Part shown: in pieces, positions 54,858-63,107 of the stretch
Layout of the letters: each line of letters begins with the position of its first letter
How positions within the stretch are numbered: position 1 is the stretch's first letter
Assembly: GCA_965225915.1 (NCBI GenBank)
Contig: OZ245326.1
Location: 1,736,001-1,800,000, forward strand
DNA: 64,000 nt
Direction: 5' to 3'
Origin: JAAXHH01 sp965225915
GTDB taxonomy: Bacteria; JAAXHH01
Made by a program: the position numbers and the translations under genes
The notes under the pieces: generated by a model
What the model was told of the DNA's origin: nothing
What the model saw: the letters and a program-made list of their open reading frames with translations, nothing else
The model's database searches: none

Positions 54858-56024
54858 ATGGAACGCGGTGAAGGCGGCACCAATGAAGTAACGGGCATCG
54901 GTGGAGAGCGAGTCAGGGCCTTTGTACCATCTCCCCTGCCACCGATACCAGCCCTGGTTCTGGACGGGGCATTGCAACAAACCTTGGAAGCAGCGGTTCT
55001 TGCCCTGGGCAGGCTCGATGGCATCACGACGCTCCTGCCCGACGAAGCGCTTTTCATATATGCGTACGTGCGAAAGGAAGCGGTGCTTTCGTCTCAGATC
55101 GAGGGTACTCAGTCTTCGTTGTCGGATCTGTTGCTTTTTGAGCTTGAGGAGGCACCGGGCGTCCCCCTCGACGACGTGCGTGAAGTCTCGGATTACGTAG
55201 CAGCGCTCAACCACGGAATACGCCGCTTGCAGGAAGGCTTTCCACTTTCAAATCGGCTGATTCGTGAGATACATGGCGTACTGATGTCGCGCATCCGGGA
55301 TCGTACCCACACTCCCGGAGAATTCAGACGTTCGCAGAACTGGATAGGGGGAACCCGACCGGGCAATGCTGTTTTCGTACCACCGCCGCACACCGCCGTG
55401 CCCGAGTGTATGACTTCGTTCGAGCGATTTCTCCATGCTAAAGACGACGGGCTGTCCGTGTTGCTAAGGGCGGGTTTGGCGCACGTCCAGTTCGAGACCA
55501 TTCATCCCTTCTTAGACGGCAACGGTCGTGTGGGGCGGTTACTTATAACGCTGCAGCTGTGCCACGCCGGTGTGTTGCGCCAACCACTCTTATACCTTAG
55601 CCTTTATTTCAAACAAAACCGAAGTGTATACTACGAACTGCTCAATCACGTGCGCTGCACCGGCGACTGGGAATCATGGCTTTCATTCTTCCTCGAAGGC
55701 GTTCGATATACTGCAGAGGGTGCGGTCGCTACTGCTGAGAAGCTGTATCGCATGTTTCAGGATGACCGAAAACGGATCGAGGCTGTCGCGGGTCGAAGGA
55801 CCGGATCAGCATTGCGCGTTCATGACGCACTTAAATCACGGTTGATTCTGTCCCTGTCCGCCGTACGAAACGTTACCAACCTGTCATTTCAAACGGCTTC
55901 ATCGGCAACGGAACTACTGGTTACCCTGGGGGTAGCAAGGGAAATTACCGGGAAACGACGTAACCGACTATTTGTCTATGACCGGTATCTTTCCCTACTC
56001 AACGAAGGAACCGGGGCCTCGTGA
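54858..56024 (+). CDS. Fic-family protein
   Basis: The 388-residue protein is a typical class II Fic enzyme with C-terminal wHTH domain. The inhibitory motif SSQIEGTQSSL near 72 fits (S/T)xxxE(G/N). The Fic motif HPFLDGNGRVGR near 210 has His, Asp, Gly and both Arg intact, and a 'flap' region GGTRPGNAVFVPPP is upstream of it. The last about 80 residues (VRNVTNLSFQTASSATELLV) look like a winged-helix domain. It should modify target proteins with AMP. ATG 54858 is favoured over a GTG seven codons earlier, with AAGGA about 8 bases upstream. It shows little resemblance to the Fic at 47993 outside the active site. Confidence 0.9.
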   Translation: MERGEGGTNEVTGIGGERVRAFVPSPLPPIPALVLDGALQQTLEAAVLALGRLDGITTLLPDEALFIYAYVRKEAVLSSQIEGTQSSLSDLLLFELEEAPGVPLDDVREVSDYVAALNHGIRRLQEGFPLSNRLIREIHGVLMSRIRDRTHTPGEFRRSQNWIGGTRPGNAVFVPPPHTAVPECMTSFERFLHAKDDGLSVLLRAGLAHVQFETIHPFLDGNGRVGRLLITLQLCHAGVLRQPLLYLSLYFKQNRSVYYELLNHVRCTGDWESWLSFFLEGVRYTAEGAVATAEKLYRMFQDDRKRIEAVAGRRTGSALRVHDALKSRLILSLSAVRNVTNLSFQTASSATELLVTLGVAREITGKRRNRLFVYDRYLSLLNEGTGAS

Positions 56025-56116
56025 TTTTCAGCGAGTTGTTTGCCCATACTGGTAGCAGAGAGCGAAATCAGGAAACGCCAATTGCTGGCTATGTCGGTCC
56101 CATATCCCTACCCGTT

Positions 56117-57199
56117 CTACCCCATCCGAAGACTGCGGTCTTCGAGAGGCAGGTCGACGCGGACATTGCCGCGGCGGTGGGACTCACGTATGGCGATACC
56201 GATTTCAAGGGCTTCGCGGCCGAATTCGCCCGGGCAGATGTTCTCGCGACCCTGTTCAATGGAACGGCAGACGCCCTCGATGGCATCGACCATTGAACTC
56301 CTGGGATGCCAGGGACCGGGGAGGTGCGTCTGGGTCGGCGCGCCGGTTTTGGGATGGGGCGTCAACAGCTCGAACTGTGCATGGGAATTGCGGGAGATGA
56401 TTCGACCCGTTTCGCCGATGAATTCCACGGACCAGGAGTATAGCTGAGTTTCGGATCGGGAGTTCAGCATTGTCCGGATCCCGTTTTCATATACTATGAT
56501 CCCCGATCCGGGTATATCGGCATCGGAAAGGGCCTGTTCGTCCGTATCTATCAGGCCGACAACCCATTGGGCCGGCGCGCCGGCAAAGAGGCGAAGCAAG
56601 GCCAGGGTATGGCTCTGAATGTTGGAAAGGCTGGAGGGACTGTGGCACACCATGGTCTTCAGGGGGCCGATGGCGCCCTCAGCAATGAATCGCCGCGCGT
56701 TTGAATAGTAACTGTACCAGTTGAGATGGCAGGCCATGGTAAGGATAGCGCCGTTCCTGGCGCATGCATCGATCATGGTATCGGCATCTTCCAACGTGCG
56801 GCACATGGGCTTGGTGGCGAAAATGGCCTTGATCCCCAGTTCGGCCAAGCCCACCGTGATTTCCGCACGAGGTTCCGGACGGGTGGTCAGGCACACCACG
56901 TCGATCTGTTCCTTTTCGACCATCTCTCGATAATCGGTGTACAGAGCTGAAACGCCCCAACGACGTTTGAAATCCTCCAGTTTAGCGGGATCCTCATCCG
57001 CAGCGGCAACGAGATCGATCCCCCGGGCTTCGATCATGGCAGGCGCGTGTGCCCACGGCCATGGGTAATGAGGCTGGCCGATGTGTTCGTCGTCAATGGT
57101 ACTGCCCATCCTGCCGCACCCCACCACTGCGCCCCGATAGGTATGCCTGGGAGTGCTATCCCGCACAGCCTGAAAGGCTTCGTCTCCGGGTTTGGGCAT
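56117..57199 (-). CDS. Gfo/Idh/MocA-family oxidoreductase
   Basis: The 360-residue protein has the Rossmann motif GAVVGCGRMGSTIDDEHIG (about 23-41) and the Lys of the catalytic-region motif in IFATKPMCRTLEDADTM (about 125-141), where the usual Glu of EKP is Thr. A conserved His lies in MACHLNWYSYYSNARRF (about 154-170). The C-terminal Arg-rich end (VRVDLPLEDRSLRMG) is normal for these proteins. It should oxidise a sugar or polyol with NAD(P). It shares the family, but not much sequence, with the protein at 25936. It is convergent with the second Fic gene and marks the end of the accessory island. Confidence 0.85.
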   Translation of the reverse strand: MPKPGDEAFQAVRDSTPRHTYRGAVVGCGRMGSTIDDEHIGQPHYPWPWAHAPAMIEARGIDLVAAADEDPAKLEDFKRRWGVSALYTDYREMVEKEQIDVVCLTTRPEPRAEITVGLAELGIKAIFATKPMCRTLEDADTMIDACARNGAILTMACHLNWYSYYSNARRFIAEGAIGPLKTMVCHSPSSLSNIQSHTLALLRLFAGAPAQWVVGLIDTDEQALSDADIPGSGIIVYENGIRTMLNSRSETQLYSWSVEFIGETGRIISRNSHAQFELLTPHPKTGAPTQTHLPGPWHPRSSMVDAIEGVCRSIEQGRENICPGEFGREALEIGIAIRESHRRGNVRVDLPLEDRSLRMG

Positions 57200-57383
57200 G
57201 GGGATTCCTTCTTTTTTCGTGACGATTATCTGTCACCATGAACCGGCATTGCTCGAGAAATCGTTAATCGAGGGATTTCGAAAGGAGGAGGGATATGGTC
57301 TGTATATACAATGTATACACAGCCAAGAAAACCAGTGAAAAACCAGGAAAGGCTGGTATCTGATGGTGCAGCAAGTGCTGGCG

Positions 57384-57587
57384 TTAGCGGTCGATTTGAT
57401 TGTTGTCGGAGACCCGAAGATAACCCTCTATCCGACCCAGACGGGTATTCATGTCATGCATTTCCGTTGTTAATGTTCGTATGTCCTCTCGTAGCTCATT
57501 GGTAGATCGCCCCATGAAGGTTAGTACAGCCACAACCAGGACGCCTGCGGCTGTGATCCCCTGTATAAACAGGCCTGCGTTTTCCAT
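57384..57587 (-). CDS. small TM/coiled-coil protein A
   Basis: The 67-residue protein has one N-terminal membrane helix (LFIQGITAAGVLVVAVLTFM) and then a charged helix with heptad spacing (NELREDIRTLTTEMHDMNTR). It ends RLGRIEGYLRVSDNNQIDR. It is a clear paralogue of the gene directly upstream at 57602: both contain FIQG, TFMGRSTN, LREDI and MNTRLGR. The function is unknown. Such proteins may oligomerise through the coiled coil at the membrane surface. Confidence 0.65.
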   Translation of the reverse strand: MENAGLFIQGITAAGVLVVAVLTFMGRSTNELREDIRTLTTEMHDMNTRLGRIEGYLRVSDNNQIDR

Positions 57588-57601
57588 GATTTAGAAATGC
57601 C

Positions 57602-57895
57602 TTAAGGCTTGACGCTCTCAGCGTCTTCAGATATACGGAGATGACCTACAACCCGGCCCAGACGGGTGTTCATACTGTGCATTTCGGCTCGAACCTCTGT
57701 AAACCCATCATTCATTTCGGTTCGTATAGACATCATGTCGCCGTTCATATCGGTGCGCAGCCCTTTGATATCCTCCCGCAGCCCTTTGATATCCTCCCTC
57801 AACGCATTCGTAGAACGCCCCATGAAGGTCAGGGTCGCCAGAACCAGCACGCCGATGGCGGTTGTTCCTTGTATAAATACACCGACTGTTTCCAT
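57602..57895 (-). CDS. small TM/coiled-coil protein B
   Basis: The 97-residue protein repeats the plan of its neighbour: METVGVFIQGTTAIGVLVLA and a membrane helix, then a longer coiled coil with LREDIKGLREDIKGLRTDMN and a Met/Glu-rich middle (MMSIRTEMNDGFTEVRAEMH), ending MNTRLGRVVGHLRISEDA. The extra length is due partly to a 21-bp exact duplication at 57756-57797 that adds one heptad (LREDIKG). ATG 57895 matches the paralogue start; an in-frame start 47 codons earlier is not conserved. The 14-base gap suggests cotranscription of both genes. Confidence 0.65.
   Translation of the reverse strand: METVGVFIQGTTAIGVLVLATLTFMGRSTNALREDIKGLREDIKGLRTDMNGDMMSIRTEMNDGFTEVRAEMHSMNTRLGRVVGHLRISEDAESVKP
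57756..57797. repeat. 21-bp tandem direct duplication in a coiled-coil gene
   Basis: A 21-base unit beginning CGCAGCCCTTTGATATCCTC occurs at 57756-57776 and again at 57777-57797. Each codes one heptad on the minus strand, so the frame is kept. Confidence 0.8.
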
Positions 57896-58007
57896 GGGTA
57901 GTGTCTTTGGTTGAAGTATATCGACGCTTACTACTTTAGTGTGAAATATCCGGAGAATCTTGTAATGAATCTTGGATAATTTCCCTGCCAGGGGGGTTAT
58001 ACCTGGG

Positions 58008-59384
58008 CTACATGGAGAACAACAAACCGGCTCCAAACCTCACACCGCTTAAATTGAACAATCGTTCCGAATCCATATCGTTGCCCTTCATGCGATGGTA
58101 TTTCATATCCAGTCGACTTCCCAGGAGTCCAAAGTCAGTGGCGAGAATCCACACGTCACATCCCCCACCGAGAAACCCGCCGATCGACGTGCTCTTGTGG
58201 GACAACAATCGTGGTGGGCGTTCACCGGACCCCAGAAGGGCATTCGGGAAATTGGCGCTATAGCGGGCCGCACCGGCCTGAAGATATACACGGGTCGTCT
58301 GCGTCTTCATTATGGATGTTTCTACAAAAACCGACAGCGCTGATACGGACCCACCTAGAATTTTGGTGGTGATTTCAAGATCGTCCACAGTGGTTTTGGC
58401 ATAGGGCGTAAGGATCAGCTGCGACCAACTGGCTCCGGCCCAGATAAAGTCCGTTAAGCGGACTGAAGCGCCTAGATCGCCGCCTAAGAAGGACTTGGTT
58501 GCCAGCTTGATATCGGGTACCGGCACAGGTGTCTGATCCGACTCGGTTATACTCAGCCTTATGGCTTCTAAACCCAATTCACCGAATTGGGCCATCCAGT
58601 TTCCTGTGTACCACACCGTGAATTTTGAATCTCTCGATCGGGTTTCGAACCTGGCGGCACGTTCAGTTTCATTCCTATAGATAGCGTCAGCCAGATACTG
58701 CCGGATGCTATTGGCGTTCGGACGGTAGATTTCTTCGTAGCCTATCTCGTCCGGCCTTATTTCGATCAACACATGGAACCGACCTATTGCCGCTGCATAT
58801 GATCCCTGGTTAAAGAGATCGACCGCTGTATCGTACGAATCCCGAAGTTTTTCTACCTCCAAGGCGATGTAGGACACTTTCTGACTCTGCGCCAACATGA
58901 AATAATCGCGGGCTGCCTGTTCGTTGCCCTGGTCACGAGAAGCCAGAAACGTCAAGAAGTAGGACAATGCCGGTGATCCGGCCTTCTCCGCTGTGAATTC
59001 ACCCCGTTTTTCGGCCGCTTCATCCAGGTCGACCTGGAAAGCCGCACGTGCATGTGGGTGATTCGGATCTATTTCAAGGCACTTTCCATAGTATTCTGCG
59101 GTAGTTTTCGTATCCCGCTGTAGCGCCGCGAACAGGGCGCTCTGGTACAAATGATCGATCAGCGCCTGTCGGACGCTTTCCCAGTTTTGCCATTCCTCTA
59201 TGTACCCATTGGCGGTATAGGGCGTCTGGGATTCAACTTCTTCTGATGTTGGCTGGCGGCCCAACTGGTGCCAAAGGTCATAATAAGTGTTGAGAAGCGT
59301 TTCCGGTGTCGACGTCTGGGCTTGCGCCGATTCCGCATTCCAGCACAGACTGACTATACAGAGAAACGTCATGCCTCTTAACAA
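58008..59384 (-). CDS. exported TPR protein with putative beta-barrel end
   Basis: The 458-residue protein has a signal peptide (MTFLCIVSLCWNAESAQAQ). TPR-like helix pairs follow (about 75-250; for example YYGKCLEIDPNHPHARAAFQ, and FNQGSYAAAIGRFHVLIEIR). The last about 200 residues alternate polar and hydrophobic residues with aromatic ends (FTVWYTGNWMAQFGELGLEA, GVRFGAGLLFSM), as in outer-membrane strands. It ends in hydrophobic residues with Phe at -3. A role as an outer-membrane or periplasmic scaffold is inferred only. The start is TTG 59384 with an AAGGAG site 10 bases away. An ATG four codons later is possible. Confidence 0.6.
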   Translation of the reverse strand: MLRGMTFLCIVSLCWNAESAQAQTSTPETLLNTYYDLWHQLGRQPTSEEVESQTPYTANGYIEEWQNWESVRQALIDHLYQSALFAALQRDTKTTAEYYGKCLEIDPNHPHARAAFQVDLDEAAEKRGEFTAEKAGSPALSYFLTFLASRDQGNEQAARDYFMLAQSQKVSYIALEVEKLRDSYDTAVDLFNQGSYAAAIGRFHVLIEIRPDEIGYEEIYRPNANSIRQYLADAIYRNETERAARFETRSRDSKFTVWYTGNWMAQFGELGLEAIRLSITESDQTPVPVPDIKLATKSFLGGDLGASVRLTDFIWAGASWSQLILTPYAKTTVDDLEITTKILGGSVSALSVFVETSIMKTQTTRVYLQAGAARYSANFPNALLGSGERPPRLLSHKSTSIGGFLGGGCDVWILATDFGLLGSRLDMKYHRMKGNDMDSERLFNLSGVRFGAGLLFSM

Positions 59385-59456
59385 AATTCAATATCTCCTT
59401 GTTATCCATTTTAGCGTTTTGATCTCGGCAAACTGACTATTGCTCTGGGCAATTCC

Positions 59457-60779
59457 TCACGCCCCGTCCTGTCCGATCAACAGTTCCAGCGGCTGCTCGA
59501 GGACGTCCCTGAAGTGGGCCAGGAACCGCCCGGCGACCGCGCCGTCGATTAGGCGGTGGTCGGAAGAGAGGGTAATCGACATCATGGCCTTGATCTCGAT
59601 CTTGCCGTCGACCGCCGCGGGCGTGTCCTTGATCCCGCCGACGGCCAGGATTGCCGCTTCCGGAGGATTGATGATGGCGGTGAATTGGTCCACGCCATAC
59701 ATACCGAGGTTCGAGATGGTGAAGGTGCCGTAACCGTAGTCCTCGGGTCCAAGTCCCCTTCCACGAGCCTTTTCGCCCAGCGCCCTGGTTATGGCTGCGA
59801 TCTCGAAGACCGACTTCTGTTCGGCGGACGCCACCACGGGCACGACGAGCCCGTCGTCCAGGGCCACGGCGAATCCCACGTTCACATCCGCGTACTGTAC
59901 GATTTCGTTGCCGTCCAGGGAGGCGTTCACGGCGGGGAAGGCACGGAGGGTGATCCCGGCGGCCTTGATAATCAGGTCGTTCAAGGACACCCGGGCCAGC
60001 CCACGTTTTTCACCGTATGCGAGGAGTTGTTCCCGCAGACTGGTGATCCGAGTCATGTCTACGTCCATGGTGAGGTAGAAGTGGGGTATGGTCGAAGCGC
60101 TTTCGGCGAGCCTTGACGCCGCCACCTTGCGCAACCCGCTGAGCGGGGCGCGACTCTGTACGCGTTTCGATCCGGGCCCGGACATGATTGGCACGGCCGA
60201 GGGAGCAGGGGCTGTCGCTGGTGCCGCAGGGGCGTGGGCGGCGTGGGCTTCCACGTCCGAGAAGACTATGCGGCCTCCGGGGCCGGTCCCCACGATGTTT
60301 TCAATGGACACGCCGAGGTCTCGCGCGTGCTTACGCGCCTTGGGTGAGATCTTTATTCGATCGGGACGACCGTCCGTTTCTGCCGTGACGGGGATGCCCT
60401 GACGGTTCTGTTCCGGAGATGCGACGGATTGGATATCGTCACCAGGCGCGTCGATCGGGCCGGTGCCAGCCGCGTCAACTGAAGCAACCGCCTCGGAATT
60501 TGTACCGCCGGCCGTGTCGCCGTCGTCGGCAATCGTCTCGCCCGGACTGCCGATGTAGCCGATGATCTGCTGAATGGGCACCTCGACACCCGGACCGTGT
60601 AATATCTTGAGCAGCGTGCCGGCCGCATTGGCTTCCACCTCCATCACACTCTTGTCCGTTTCGACGTTGAAGAGCACCTCGCCTTCGGTTACGGAATCGC
60701 CTTCCTTTTTCATCCACTCCACGATGATGCCAGATTCCATAGTCATGCCGAGTACGGGCATGATGACTTCAGTGGCCAT
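59457..60779 (-). CDS. dihydrolipoamide acetyltransferase (E2) of a 2-oxoacid dehydrogenase complex
   Basis: E2 forms the core of pyruvate or other 2-oxoacid dehydrogenase complexes and passes acyl groups to CoA. The 440-residue protein begins with a lipoyl domain in which ETDKSVMEVEA (about 41-51) carries the lipoylated Lys. After a flexible Ala/Pro linker it has the E3-binding domain ISPKARKHARDLGVSIENI then VGTGPGGRI (about 148-175), and the catalytic domain ends with the active-site motif SSDHRLIDGAVAGRFLAHF (His and Asp, about 410-428). E1 and E3 genes are not in the window. A good promoter lies at 60845-60872. Confidence 0.9.
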   Translation of the reverse strand: MATEVIMPVLGMTMESGIIVEWMKKEGDSVTEGEVLFNVETDKSVMEVEANAAGTLLKILHGPGVEVPIQQIIGYIGSPGETIADDGDTAGGTNSEAVASVDAAGTGPIDAPGDDIQSVASPEQNRQGIPVTAETDGRPDRIKISPKARKHARDLGVSIENIVGTGPGGRIVFSDVEAHAAHAPAAPATAPAPSAVPIMSGPGSKRVQSRAPLSGLRKVAASRLAESASTIPHFYLTMDVDMTRITSLREQLLAYGEKRGLARVSLNDLIIKAAGITLRAFPAVNASLDGNEIVQYADVNVGFAVALDDGLVVPVVASAEQKSVFEIAAITRALGEKARGRGLGPEDYGYGTFTISNLGMYGVDQFTAIINPPEAAILAVGGIKDTPAAVDGKIEIKAMMSITLSSDHRLIDGAVAGRFLAHFRDVLEQPLELLIGQDGA

Positions 60780-60844
60780 GACGGGCTCCCAGGATCTTTT
60801 TCGTCTCTCGTTTCAGGTCGGAGTTTATCGCGCTAAATCACTTG

Positions 60845-60872
60845 TTTATATTCGACTTACAACGTGGTTCAA
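60845..60872 (-). promoter_or_regulatory. sigma70-like promoter of the E2 gene
   Basis: On the minus strand TTGAAC is followed after 16 bases by TATAAA. The leader to the ATG at 60779 would be about 58 bases. The gap 60780-61110 holds this promoter and the one at 60922. Confidence 0.55.
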
Positions 60873-60921
60873 AGTCCGTAGAGCATACACTTCCACGGGG
60901 TCAGCGTCAAGCATTTTTTGA

Positions 60922-60951
60922 TTGACTTCAGCCGGCTGAAAGGGATAGATT
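60922..60951 (+). promoter_or_regulatory. possible promoter for the plus-strand genes after 61 kb
   Basis: TTGACT at 60922-60927 is followed after 18 bases by TAGATT at 60946-60951. It could drive the small protein gene at 61111 and the genes behind it. Confidence 0.4.
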
Positions 60952-61110
60952 CATCTCGACTCTGCATTCGAAAAATACGGTAAGGAGGCCGTCTCGAGTT
61001 ACGGTATCCTTTCATTCCAAACGAATGTATGAACAGGTTCTCGGAACGCCCGCGTTTTGAAGACCTGTTCGGCTGTTGTTCACCTTACCTCCGTGGAGGA
61101 TCGACGCCTC

Positions 61111-61401
61111 ATGGAAATCAGAATAGATCGTTTCACGAAAGTCGTGTTGACGCTGATCGCCGTCGGTCTGCTGGCTAATGCGTTCAAGGATGATCTGTCC
61201 ATCGTGGCCACGCCGTTGAATCCCCAGCCGGCCAGGGCCGAGAACATCGTCATGGGGTCCACGATAGCAAACCTCGGTCAGCGTTTCATCACGACCAGCC
61301 CCGACGGGAAGACGGTGTATACCTGGTTCCGGGAAGAAGACCGGCAGTGGTACGATCGCGACAAGGTGTATTTCATAGACGAGACCCACGCGGTCGATTA
61401 G
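61111..61401 (+). CDS. small membrane-anchored protein of unknown function
   Basis: The 96-residue protein has one N-terminal hydrophobic segment (FTKVVLTLIAVGLLANAF, about 7-24), either an anchor or an uncleaved signal. A short polar region follows, with ITTSPDGKTVYTWFREEDRQ and WYDRDKVYFIDE, which looks like a small beta-sheet domain. I do not recognise the family. ATG 61111 is used because the segment before it, from an in-frame ATG at 61057, is not protein-like; a GGAGG lies rather far upstream. It precedes the MobA-like gene by 77 bases. Confidence 0.55.
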   Translation: MEIRIDRFTKVVLTLIAVGLLANAFKDDLSIVATPLNPQPARAENIVMGSTIANLGQRFITTSPDGKTVYTWFREEDRQWYDRDKVYFIDETHAVD

Positions 61402-61478
61402 TCCCAGTCACACGGATCCTGTCGCGTAAATCCTGTCCCATAAATCCGGCCGCTTAAACGGTATGCGCGGATGAAGAT

Positions 61479-62084
61479 ATGATTACAGGACTTGTACTCG
61501 CCGCCGGCCGGTCCGAACGCATGGGCACGCTGAAGCAACTGTTGCCCTTCGGCGACAGAACGGTGATCGAGCATGCGGCACGGGCGCTGACGCGTTCGCG
61601 CCTGGGAACAGACGTGGTCGTCGTGCTTGGCCACCGTGCCGAGGAAATTGTAGCCCGGATCTCCGCGCTACCGGTCCGTTTCGCGTACAATCCGGATCCG
61701 GAAGGTGACATGCTTTCGTCGATTCGGTGCGGCCTGGCGTTCATCGATCCTGACCAGGCGGTCCTGGTTGCTCTCGGCGACCAGCCTCTGGTCACCACGG
61801 GAATAGTGGATCAGTTGATTGCCGAATACGAGCGGCATCCCGAAGGCTTGGTACTCCCGGTATTTGACGGAAAGCGGGGCCATCCCATGATCGTGTCGCC
61901 GGCGTACCGGGAAGAAATCCTGTTTCAGTCCAATCCGGGTGGTATGAAAGGGTTGCGAGACCGGCACGCCGATAGCGTTCGCCTGGTCCCCGTGGATACG
62001 GACGCGGTCCTGGTTGACATGGACTACCGCCATGAATACGAAGCGGCGTTGAAAAGGTGGAGAGAGGAGTCCCAGGACCAGTGA
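61479..62084 (+). CDS. MobA-like nucleotidyltransferase (NTP transferase domain)
   Basis: The 201-residue protein resembles MocA/MobA-type enzymes that add a nucleotide to molybdopterin. It starts MITGLVLAAGRSERMGTLKQ, the nucleotide-binding LAAGxSxRMG loop, then LLPFGDRTVIEHAA, and has VALGDQPLVTTGIVDQLIAE, where GDQP holds the metal-binding Asp. PVFDGKRGHPMIVSP is the usual family segment. CTP or GTP use cannot be told. Its stop overlaps the next gene's GTG by 4 bases, so the two are coupled. No molybdoenzyme gene lies in the window. Confidence 0.85.
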   Translation: MITGLVLAAGRSERMGTLKQLLPFGDRTVIEHAARALTRSRLGTDVVVVLGHRAEEIVARISALPVRFAYNPDPEGDMLSSIRCGLAFIDPDQAVLVALGDQPLVTTGIVDQLIAEYERHPEGLVLPVFDGKRGHPMIVSPAYREEILFQSNPGGMKGLRDRHADSVRLVPVDTDAVLVDMDYRHEYEAALKRWREESQDQ

Positions 62085-63064
62085 GCGCGAACGTACTCGT
62101 CACCCGGCGCATCCCGCACGAGTCCATCCGGATGCTGGAATCGGCCTGCGGCGTGGTGGACGTCAATCCCCACGACCGGGCGATGACCCGCCGTGAGTTT
62201 CTTGAAGCGGTCAAGGGGCGCGACGGGCTGCTGTGCCTGCTGACCGAGGACATAAACGACGAGGTGCTGGACATTTCTCCCGGCCTCAGGGGCGTGGCGA
62301 TCTACGCGGTCGGCTACAACAACATCGACGTGGACGCCTGCACACGGCGCGGGATACCGGTGTCCAACACCCCGGACGTGCTGACCGACACGACCGCCGA
62401 CATCGCCTGGGCGCTCATGTTCGCGACAGCCAGAAGGGTCGCGGAAGGGGATCGGTTCGTGCGGGAAGGCAGGTTCACCGGCTGGGGTCCGCTGCTGATG
62501 CTGGGCAGCGACATTACAGGTAAGACCCTGGGCATCGTTGGGGGCGGGCGCATCGGTACGGCCACCGCCGTCCGGGCAGCGGGATTCTCTATGCCCGTCG
62601 TCTACACGAGCCGCAATCGCAACGAGACCATCGAGCGGCTGGGGGCCCAGTACCGTTCGCTGGACGACCTCCTTCGAGAATCGGATTTCGTGTCCGTCCA
62701 CGTCCCGCTGACGCCGGAGACGACCCATCTCATCGGCGCCCGCGAGCTGGAGATGATGAAGCCCACGGCCTTTCTAATCAATACTACCCGTGGACCAGTG
62801 GTCGACGAGAAGGCCCTTGTGAACGCGTTACGCGACGGCGCTATCGCTGGAGCGGGACTCGACGTATTCGAGCGGGAACCCGAACTCGAACCGGGGCTGG
62901 TGGACCTGGAAAACGTCGTCATGCTGCCCCACGTGGGCAGTGGAACAGTCACCACGCGTATCCGGATGGGGAACATGGCCGCCGCCAACCTGATCGCCAT
63001 GGTCAGCGGCGAGGACCCGCCGAATTGCGTGAATCCGGAATGGAAGCAGTATCGTACTGGATAA
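62081..63064 (+). CDS. D-2-hydroxyacid dehydrogenase (glyoxylate/hydroxypyruvate reductase-like)
   Basis: The 327-residue protein is a D-isomer 2-hydroxyacid dehydrogenase that should reduce glyoxylate or hydroxypyruvate with NAD(P)H. The nucleotide motif is GKTLGIVGGGRIGTATAVRA (about 147-166). The three catalytic residues lie in INTTRGPVVDEKAL (Arg), VFEREPELEP (Glu) and MLPHVGSGTVTTR (His). YAVGYNNIDVDACTRRGIPV is typical of the GyaR/GhrB group. The start is taken as GTG 62081, overlapping the MobA-like stop as GTGA; an in-frame GTG eight codons earlier is possible but overlaps more. Confidence 0.88.
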   Translation: MSANVLVTRRIPHESIRMLESACGVVDVNPHDRAMTRREFLEAVKGRDGLLCLLTEDINDEVLDISPGLRGVAIYAVGYNNIDVDACTRRGIPVSNTPDVLTDTTADIAWALMFATARRVAEGDRFVREGRFTGWGPLLMLGSDITGKTLGIVGGGRIGTATAVRAAGFSMPVVYTSRNRNETIERLGAQYRSLDDLLRESDFVSVHVPLTPETTHLIGARELEMMKPTAFLINTTRGPVVDEKALVNALRDGAIAGAGLDVFEREPELEPGLVDLENVVMLPHVGSGTVTTRIRMGNMAAANLIAMVSGEDPPNCVNPEWKQYRTG

Positions 63065-63107
63065 GATAAGGAATCGCAGCTGAATCCCAAGTTACAGGAG
63101 TCATGAA

